Assembly: GCA_946481225.1 (NCBI GenBank)
Contig: CAMLNJ010000148.1
Span: 1 to 7,210, forward strand
Direction of reading: 5' to 3'
Source of the DNA: an uncultured Verrucomicrobiota bacterium
GTDB lineage: Bacteria; Verrucomicrobiota; Verrucomicrobiae; Opitutales; Opitutaceae
Length of the DNA stretch: 7,210 nucleotides
The notes below the pieces were generated by a model. The model made no database searches and had not been told where the DNA came from. It saw nothing but the letters and a program-made list of their open reading frames with translations. The position numbers and the translations under genes were made by a program. Positions 1 to 4,589 of this stretch are shown here, in pieces (position 1 is the first letter of the stretch; each line of letters starts with the position of its first letter).

Positions 1-294
1 GTCCAGACCTGGGAACGCACCATCAGCGCCTCCGAAGGCCAGGTCCTTTCCATCGCCATGACCATGAGCGAGGACGGCCTCAAACGCTTCCGCGAATCCA
101 CCGCTTTCATCAACGCCCTGAAGAACGGCGCCAAGCTCACCGACGCCCAGGTCAAGGTCCTCGAAGGCCAGGCCAAGGCCCTCGAAAACTCCTTCTTCCG
201 CGTCGATACCAAGGAGAACTTCCGCTTCATCCTCCCCGACCGCTACCAGGAACTCCCGGTCAACCAGCAGAACACCGTGATCAACAACAACTGA
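1..294 (+). CDS. C-terminal end of an unrecognised protein (partial)
   Basis: The reading frame is open from the first base of the window to the TGA at 292-294, so the true start lies upstream; the ATGs at 58 and 64 are internal. The visible 98 residues are hydrophilic and mixed helical, with a run rich in Lys, Ala and Glu at about residues 38-62. The tail reads FRFILPDRYQELPVNQQ and ends in three Asn. No transmembrane segment or family motif is recognisable. Codon use (CTC, GCC, CGC) matches the following genes, the strand is the same, and the gap to the next gene is 71 bases with no terminator hairpin. It probably belongs to the same transcription unit as the envelope genes downstream. I cannot assign a function; being real coding sequence is well supported by codon bias. 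Confidence 0.75.
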   Translation, partial: VQTWERTISASEGQVLSIAMTMSEDGLKRFRESTAFINALKNGAKLTDAQVKVLEGQAKALENSFFRVDTKENFRFILPDRYQELPVNQQNTVINNN

Positions 295-365
295 TCCCGC
301 GCGCCTCGTTCCCTCCGCCGCCTCCTCCCGCCGCCGACCCTTCGCCCCCTCTGAAATCTCAAACC

Positions 366-1295
366 ATGAATTTCAAATCCCGCTCCGCCCGTTCGCTCTG
401 CCTTCTGTCGCTCTGCTCCCTGTCGCTCTGCCTCCCGCTCTCCGCCCAGGATGCCGCCCCGGCCGCCACACCCGCCCCCGCCGCGCCCCCCGCGCCCGCC
501 CTCAAGGCCGTCGCCGTCGCGAAGATCAAGGTTACCCCCTCGCTCCTCGCCGACGCCGCCGGCCACGGCCGCAAAAATTCCATCGACCGCATGAGCCAGG
601 CCCTCGACAGCCAGCTCATCGCCGCCCTCCAGCAGACCCGCAAGTTCACCGTCCTCGCCCGCTCCGACGCCGACGCCCTCATCGAGGAAAACGCCGCCTC
701 CGGCAAGGCCTTCGCCTTCGGCGACTCCGACCTCACCCTCGTCGTCACCATCGACGACTTCCAAGACTTCACCCAGACCGCCCACTTCGCGACGATCAAC
801 AAGACCGCCACCAAGCGCGTCATCCGCTTCGCCACCGTCGCCAAGCTCTACGAGACCAAGACCAACAAGCTCGTCGAGACCGCCAACTTCCAGGAGCAAA
901 ACCTCGACACCGAGGAGGAGCTCGCCAACTCCGCCTCCTCCGGCGGCGAGCTCTCCGACTCCCTCCTCCTCGCCCTCACCCGCCGCATGAGCGAGAAGGT
1001 CGCCCAACGCGTCGCCGACGTCGCCTTTCCCGCCAAGATCCTCGCCAAGACCGGCAAGATCGTGACCATCAACCGCGGCGACGGCACCGGCATCGCCGTC
1101 GGCCAGCTCTGGGAAGTCTTCGCCCTTGGCGAAGAACTCAAGGACCCCGACACCGGCGCCTCCCTCGGTCGCGAGGAGGTCTCAGTCGGCAAGGTCCGCA
1201 TCCAGCGCGTCACCCCCCGCACCGCCCAGGCCGAGGCCAGCGGAGAAGACCTCGGCATCGACCGCGGCGCCATCGTCCGCCGCGTCGAGCAATAA
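366..1295 (+). CDS. Exported CsgG-like protein with FlgT-like C-terminal domain
   Basis: This encodes 309 residues. Residues 1-28 form a Sec signal peptide: basic start, then a Leu/Cys/Ser-rich core, cleavage likely after LSAQ. No lipobox Cys sits at the right place, so a periplasmic protein is predicted. A Pro/Ala linker (about 29-46) follows. Residues 47-220 resemble the CsgG/LpoB-type fold: a strand AVAVAKIKV, an amphipathic helix, then TRKFTVLARSDADALIEE at about 91-108, like the 'kF.VveR..l..il.E' stretch of CsgG-family proteins. Residues 225-307 resemble the FlgT C-terminal domain, with GxxVTINRGDG at 230-240, VGQLWEVF at 245-252, and a Dp-Tg-slG-EEvsvGkvri pattern at 260-279. In Vibrio, FlgT is a flagellar-basal-body-associated envelope protein; here the neighbours suggest wall or outer-membrane organisation instead. 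ATG at 366 was chosen because it precedes the signal peptide directly; no ribosome-binding sequence is visible. Family assignment is by motif memory and not certain. Confidence 0.8.
   Translation: MNFKSRSARSLCLLSLCSLSLCLPLSAQDAAPAATPAPAAPPAPALKAVAVAKIKVTPSLLADAAGHGRKNSIDRMSQALDSQLIAALQQTRKFTVLARSDADALIEENAASGKAFAFGDSDLTLVVTIDDFQDFTQTAHFATINKTATKRVIRFATVAKLYETKTNKLVETANFQEQNLDTEEELANSASSGGELSDSLLLALTRRMSEKVAQRVADVAFPAKILAKTGKIVTINRGDGTGIAVGQLWEVFALGEELKDPDTGASLGREEVSVGKVRIQRVTPRTAQAEASGEDLGIDRGAIVRRVEQ
394..442 (+). repeat. 15-bp-period tandem repeat inside a signal-peptide sequence
   Basis: The heptamer CGCTCTG recurs at 394-400, 409-415 and 424-430, exactly 15 bases apart, and CTGTCGCTCTG occurs at 405-415 and 420-430. 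A degenerate fourth unit (CGCTCTCC) follows at 436. Because 15 is a multiple of three, the repeat encodes a repeating pentapeptide of the form S-L-C-x-L that forms the hydrophobic core of the signal peptide of the CsgG-like protein. A related repeat lies in the next gene's signal peptide (1456-1491). The repeat is seen directly; its origin is not known. Confidence 0.7.
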
Positions 1296-1304
1296 ACTGC
1301 AAAC

Positions 1305-1354
1305 GTAGCACGGGCGTCCCGCCCATGAGCGGCGAGGCGTCCGCGCCTCGCCGC
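1305..1354 (+). repeat. REP-like two-hairpin palindromic element, intergenic copy
   Basis: It starts GTAGCACGGGCGTCCCGCCC (1305-1324). That stretch can form a short hairpin GGGCG/CGCCC (1312-1316 with 1320-1324). A perfect 11-bp hairpin GCGGCGAGGCG / CGCCTCGCCGC (1329-1339 with 1344-1354) with the loop TCCG follows. It occupies the start of the 122-base gap between the CsgG-like and COG3014-like genes. The gap otherwise holds a C/T-rich tract (about 1352-1394). An ATG at 1325 lies inside the element in frame with the next gene but is unlikely to be its start. A second copy of the family is at 2426-2474. It could act on mRNA stability or partial termination between the genes, but it has no U-run. 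Confidence 0.75.
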
Positions 1355-1417
1355 CTTCCTCCTCCGCCTCCTCCGCCGTCCTCCGCTTCCCCTCGCACCC
1401 GTCAGCCGTTTCGCCCC

Positions 1418-3205
1418 ATGTCGTCCCGCGCCGCCCGCGTCCGCCTCCTCCGTCCCTCTGTCGTTCTCTCCTCTGTCGCTCTGCCGCTCTGCCTCGCCCT
1501 GACCGGCTGCCAGACCTACACCCAGCAAACCCAGTCGCGCGACGAAGCCCTCCGCGGCGGCAACATCGCCGCCGCCGTCGCCCAAGCCGACAAAGACGCC
1601 GAGAAAAACGCCAACAACAAGGACGCCCTCCTCTACCGCCTCGAGCAGGCCGCCATCCTCCGCTCCGCCGCCCTCGCCAATCTCCCCGTCCCCGCCGGTT
1701 CCTCCTCCTCCGCTCCAAGTTCCTCGCTCCCCGCTCCCGGCTCGCAGACCCAGACCAACCAGGCGCTCCACGCCGCCGCGCCCGAGCAGATCGCCCCCCG
1801 CATCGCCTGGCTCACCCGCTCCGTCGCCGCCTTCGACGACGCCGCCCGCCGCATCGACGACTACGAGGCCGCCGCCAAGATCTCCGCCACCTCCGAGACC
1901 GCCGCCCTCTTCACCAACCAGGCCAACCTCCCCTACCGCGGCCGCGCCTACGACAAGGTGATGCTCCACACGTATCAGGCGCTCAACTACCTCCAGCTCG
2001 CCGACCCCGACGCCGCCCGCGTCGAGCTCAACCGCGCCCTCCAGCGCCAGCGCGACGCCGTCCAGGCCAACGCCAAGCGCATCGAGGAGGCCCAGAAACT
2101 CGCCGCCGAGGCCAGGTCCGGCGGCGTCCAGGACGAGCAAGGCCGCCAAGGCTCCAGCTACGACGTCGACCGCGCCAAGTCCGATCCCCGCACCTCCGCC
2201 GGCATCGGCAACATCGAGAGCAAGTTCAACGCCGCCATCCTCCCCTACGGCGACTACGTCAACCCCTTCACCACCTTCCTCGACGCCCTCGTCTTCACCC
2301 ACCAAGGCACGGACGCCTCCGACCTCGAGCGCGCCCGCAAGAGCTGGGAACGCGTCGTGAACTTCGCGCCTCAAAACCTCTACGCCCGCGCCGACTACAT
2401 CGCCGTCGAGCCCGACCTCCAACGTGTAACGGACGTCCCGCCCGTGTCGGCGAGCGAGGCGGGACGCCTCGCTCTTTCCGCCGCCCCCGCCGCCGTCGTC
2501 CTCCCCCAACCCGCCGCCGTCCCGGCCCACGCCGCTCCCGCCGTCCCCGCCGACACCGCCGTCGCGCCCGCAGCCGCCATCCCCGGCTCCCCGCCCCTCG
2601 CCCCCGGCTCGATCACCTACGTCATCTTCGAGACCGGCTCAGCGCCCTACCGCGACCAAGTCCGCATCGACCTGCCCCTCTTCGTCGTCACCAACAGCGT
2701 CTCCTACGTCGGCATGGCGCTCCCCGAACTCTCGACCGTGAGCGGCCAGGCGTCCTCCCTCTCCGTCACCACCACCGACGGCCACGCCTACCCCGCCGCC
2801 CTCGTCGCCTCGGTCGATTCCGTCGTCGCCCAGGATTTCAAGAACGAGTGGCCCAGCATCCTCACCAAGACCATCCTCTCCACCGCAACCAAGGCCACCA
2901 TCGACGCCGTCCTCCAAAAACAGATGCGCGACCAGGCCGGCCCCACCGGCGCGCTCCTCTTCCAACTCGCCACCGCCGTCACCCAGATCGCGATCAACGT
3001 CGCCGACACCCGCACCTGGCGCAGCCTGCCGAAGGAGTTCCACTACGCCCGCCTCCCCACCCCCGCCGACCGCCAGCTCACCCTCTCCGCCGGCGCCTCC
3101 ACGCAAACCGTCACCTTGGAACCCGCCGCCGTTCAGGTCGTCTACGCCAAGAGCACCGGGGCCTTCGCCCCCCTCCTCGTCGGCCAGTTTATCCTTAAGA
3201 AATAA
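1418..3205 (+). CDS. COG3014-family lipoprotein with a repeat-derived insertion
   Basis: This encodes 595 residues from ATG 1418. That start puts a lipoprotein signal peptide at the N-terminus with lipobox ALTGC and Cys31; the longer in-frame ATG at 1325 lies in a palindromic repeat. Residues 40-330 are helical and TPR-like: NKDALLYRLEQA at 67-78, then a stretch with PYRGRAYDKVMLHTYQALNY at 172-191 and ADPDAARVELNRA, matching the conserved core of COG3014 proteins as I remember it. Residues 231-250 are a polar linker. About 354-397 is Pro/Ala-rich, followed by a beta-rich C-terminal domain (YVIFETGSAPYRDQVRIDLP at 401-420, VSYVGMALPEL at 428-438). Residues 337-353 are encoded by a palindromic element (2426-2474). 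A second low-complexity stretch at 90-115 (Ser/Pro) interrupts the helical part. The molecular function of COG3014 is unknown; its recurrent neighbours are LpoB and YcfL, both present here 23-2000 bases downstream. Outer-membrane location is inferred. Confidence 0.85.
   Translation: MSSRAARVRLLRPSVVLSSVALPLCLALTGCQTYTQQTQSRDEALRGGNIAAAVAQADKDAEKNANNKDALLYRLEQAAILRSAALANLPVPAGSSSSAPSSSLPAPGSQTQTNQALHAAAPEQIAPRIAWLTRSVAAFDDAARRIDDYEAAAKISATSETAALFTNQANLPYRGRAYDKVMLHTYQALNYLQLADPDAARVELNRALQRQRDAVQANAKRIEEAQKLAAEARSGGVQDEQGRQGSSYDVDRAKSDPRTSAGIGNIESKFNAAILPYGDYVNPFTTFLDALVFTHQGTDASDLERARKSWERVVNFAPQNLYARADYIAVEPDLQRVTDVPPVSASEAGRLALSAAPAAVVLPQPAAVPAHAAPAVPADTAVAPAAAIPGSPPLAPGSITYVIFETGSAPYRDQVRIDLPLFVVTNSVSYVGMALPELSTVSGQASSLSVTTTDGHAYPAALVASVDSVVAQDFKNEWPSILTKTILSTATKATIDAVLQKQMRDQAGPTGALLFQLATAVTQIAINVADTRTWRSLPKEFHYARLPTPADRQLTLSAGASTQTVTLEPAAVQVVYAKSTGAFAPLLVGQFILKK
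1456..1491 (+). repeat. Second signal-peptide repeat with 15-bp spacing
   Basis: CTCTGTCG occurs at 1456-1463 and 1471-1478, again exactly 15 bases apart, and CGCTCTG at 1477-1483 and 1485-1491. The core CTGTCGCTCTG (1473-1483) is identical to the unit at 405-415 and 420-430 in the neighbouring gene. It encodes the hydrophobic part of the lipoprotein signal peptide of the COG3014-like protein. The two repeats appear to be one sequence family, placed at the same functional position in two adjacent genes. Confidence 0.55.
2426..2474 (+). repeat. REP-like palindromic element inside a coding sequence
   Basis: It begins GTAACGGACGTCCCGCCCGT (2426-2445), closely matching the left part of the 1305 element. 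It ends in a perfect 10-bp hairpin GAGCGAGGCG / CGCCTCGCTC (2452-2461 with 2465-2474) with the loop GGA; the 1305 element has the same GCGAGGCG/CGCCTC core. It lies wholly within the COG3014-like reading frame, keeps the frame open, and encodes residues 337-353 (VTDVPPVSASEAGRLAL). It stands just before the Pro/Ala-rich linker leading to the C-terminal domain, a place likely to tolerate added residues. The homology of the two copies is visible by eye over about 45 bases with small gaps. Confidence 0.75.
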
Positions 3206-3227
3206 TCCCGCCCTCCCCTTTTCTCGC

Positions 3228-3641
3228 ATGAAACTCCTCGCCGCCTCCGCCGCCCTCGCCGCCGCGCTTCTCGCCACCGGTTGCGCCCACAGCGTCAACA
3301 CCGTCTCCCGCGCCGAAGCGCAGGCCACGCCCGCCTATGTCGCCGACCAGCGGGTCATCACCGACTCCACCCTTGGCCGCAAAGTCGGCATCGTCTCCGT
3401 CAACGACGGCAAGGTCTCCAACAACCTTCTGAAGGTTCAGGTCACCCTCGAGAACCGCAGTTCCAAGCCGCAGGCCTTCACCTACAAGTTCGACTGGATC
3501 GGCCAGGACGGCATGGAGCTCTCCGGCCCCACCGGCGGCTGGAAACAAATCCAGCTCGAAGGCCGCGAAGTCCGCGCCGTATCCGCCATCGCCACCTCCC
3601 CGAGCGCCGTCGATTTCCGTCTCAAACTCCGCGAAAACTGA
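3228..3641 (+). CDS. ycfL: YcfL-family (DUF1425) outer-membrane lipoprotein
   Basis: This encodes 137 residues, slightly longer than E. coli YcfL (about 125). The signal peptide has a short basic start (MK), an Ala/Leu core and the lipobox LATGC with Cys19. The mature part has the DUF1425 pattern: a stretch starting near residue 52 (VGIVSVNDGKVSNNLLKVQV), ENRSSKPQAFTYKFDWIGQDG at about 75-95, and a closing strand region around SAIATSPSAVDFRLKLREN. This looks like a small immunoglobulin-like beta domain. The gene starts 23 bases after the COG3014-like gene and ends 42 bases before the LpoB-like gene, the same ycfL-lpoB order as in E. coli. The role of YcfL is not established; conserved linkage implies a part in LpoB-dependent envelope work. 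ATG 3228 directly precedes the signal peptide; the leader is C/T-rich without a ribosome-binding sequence. Confidence 0.85.
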   Translation: MKLLAASAALAAALLATGCAHSVNTVSRAEAQATPAYVADQRVITDSTLGRKVGIVSVNDGKVSNNLLKVQVTLENRSSKPQAFTYKFDWIGQDGMELSGPTGGWKQIQLEGREVRAVSAIATSPSAVDFRLKLREN

Positions 3642-3683
3642 TCCTGCTTCGGCTCTCCGCTCTCATCCCATTCTCCCATTCGC

Positions 3684-4283
3684 ATGAAACTCGCCCTCGC
3701 CACCACCGCCGCCGCCGCGGCCCTCGTCCTGACCGGCTGCGCCACCAAGCACGACGCCAGATACGTCGACTCCCAAGGCCCCAACACGATCGTCTCGCTT
3801 GATCGCATCAACATCCAGGACTGGAACAACGCCGCCGACAAACTCGTCGCCTCGCTCCTCGCCTCCGGAAAACTCGACCAGGCTCCCGAACTCCCCGCCG
3901 TGATGGCCGTCTCCCGCATCCGGAACAACACCCAGCAACAGGTCGACACCGACAGCCTCACCAAGAAGATCCGCGTCGCCCTCAACCAGACCGGCAAGGT
4001 CGTCACCACCACGACCCTCGGCCCCGACGGCAAGGTCGAGGACGCGATGGCCGCCGACGTCGGCGCCATGCAGACCTTCATGGCCGGCGAGAAGCAGAAG
4101 ACCACGCTCCCCTATTACACGCTCTCCGGCAAACTGCTCGAGGACCGCGTGCAGAGCGGCGCCACCAGGCAGGTCACCTACACCTTCCAGCTCAGCCTCA
4201 CCACCGTGAAGAACGGCATCGCGGTCTGGGAAGGCGAGGAGCTCATCACCAAACAAGGCCAGCGCAGCTCCGTCGGCTGGTAA
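3684..4283 (+). CDS. lpoB: LpoB-family penicillin-binding-protein activator lipoprotein
   Basis: This encodes 199 residues, close to E. coli LpoB (213). The signal peptide ends in the lipobox VLTGC with Cys19, so a lipoprotein, probably in the outer membrane facing the periplasm. After a short tether comes an amphipathic helix (DWNNAADKLVASLLASGKL, about 46-64). Then PAVMAVSRIRNNTQQQVDTD (71-90) and LTKKIRVALNQTGKVV (92-107) give the LpoB pattern of 'N.T...iDt' followed by a helix. A strand LPYYTLSGKLLEDR (142-155) and a strand pair to the C-terminus complete the fold; the protein ends in VGW, as the family often does. In E. coli, LpoB reaches through the wall to activate PBP1B. Whether this organism has a PBP1B with the matching docking domain cannot be seen, so the partner is unknown. 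It is the last gene of the unit; a strong intrinsic terminator follows 31 bases after the stop. Confidence 0.85.
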   Translation: MKLALATTAAAAALVLTGCATKHDARYVDSQGPNTIVSLDRINIQDWNNAADKLVASLLASGKLDQAPELPAVMAVSRIRNNTQQQVDTDSLTKKIRVALNQTGKVVTTTTLGPDGKVEDAMAADVGAMQTFMAGEKQKTTLPYYTLSGKLLEDRVQSGATRQVTYTFQLSLTTVKNGIAVWEGEELITKQGQRSSVGW

Positions 4284-4314
4284 CTTTCCCGGTCTCCGAT
4301 TCCCCCTTCCTCCG

Positions 4315-4347
4315 GCCCGGCCGCGCCTCCCGCGCACCGGGCTTTTT
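4315..4347 (+). terminator. Intrinsic terminator of the envelope-lipoprotein operon
   Basis: GCCCGG (4315-4320) pairs with CCGGGC (4337-4342), with an inner GCGC/GCGC stem (4323-4326 with 4332-4335) around CTCCC. A run of five T (4343-4347) follows directly. It lies 31 bases after the LpoB-like stop codon. The absence of an A-run on its left side means it works for + strand transcription only. Confidence 0.8.
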
Positions 4348-4389
4348 CACACAAGCCCCATCCCTCGCACACCTATCGCCCAGGCTGCG

Positions 4390-4499
4390 GCTAGAGCGTT
4401 TCAAATTGAATTGTAGCCGCGCCCGTGTCGGGCGCGTTCCGATTATCGAGGGCACGGCCGACACGGCCGTGGCTACACTTTCATTTGAAATGCTCTAGC
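4390..4499. repeat. Composite palindrome: two inverted REP-like hairpins with terminal inverted repeats
   Basis: The outer ends GCTAGAGC (4390-4397) and GCTCTAGC (4492-4499) are exact inverted copies. The homology continues inward through TTTCAAAT and GTAGCC, so about 46 bases at each side are near-perfect inverted repeats. Each side carries its own 8-bp hairpin: CGCGCCCG/CGGGCGCG with loop TGT (4418-4425 with 4429-4436), and CACGGCCG/CGGCCGTG with loop ACA (4453-4460 with 4464-4471). A roughly 16-base centre separates them. The layout is that of a BIME or a very small MITE: head-to-head REP units between two convergent genes. No coding capacity. It could be mobilised in trans by a REP-associated (RAYT) transposase, and could serve as a transcription or mRNA-end barrier; both are inference. 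Confidence 0.8.
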
Positions 4500-4589
4500 G
4501 AAATCTGGCGGTCCAAAACTCGACGACTTCGCCCCTCGAACGGCATTGGGCCAAGCTAGGCTGTGTCTCGTAAATAAATCGGAGCATCG
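4500..4589. other. Short intergenic stretch with a possible hairpin at the 3' end of the WD40 gene
   Basis: No gene is seen here. CTCGTA (4567-4572) is complementary to TACGAG (4599-4604), and inside it GAGC (4582-4585) pairs with GCTC (4595-4598). Together they give an interrupted stem that overlaps the last codons and stop of the - strand gene. It has no adjacent T-run on the - strand, so it is a weak terminator candidate at most. The sequence GGCTGTGTCTCGTAAATAAA (4559-4578) is AT-richer than its surroundings and faintly recalls insertion-sequence ends of the IS5 family; I cannot support that further. Confidence 0.3.

Noticed and set aside
1325..1417. Longer N-terminus for the COG3014-like protein starting at ATG 1325
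   Set aside because: This ATG lies inside a palindromic repeat and would add 31 Pro/Ser/Arg-rich residues before a complete lipoprotein signal peptide.
848..2530. A 560-residue open frame on the - strand across the CsgG-like and COG3014-like genes
   Set aside because: Its product is an extreme Gly/Glu/Val/Asp low-complexity sequence, as expected when C-ending codons of the + strand are read in reverse. Both + strand genes have signal peptides and recognisable domains. The shorter - strand frames at 243-1007, 2639-3328 and 3663-4337 are the same effect.
4390..4499. CRISPR-like repeat or origin
   Set aside because: Only one pair of inverted units is present, with no regularly spaced direct repeats or spacers and no initiator boxes.
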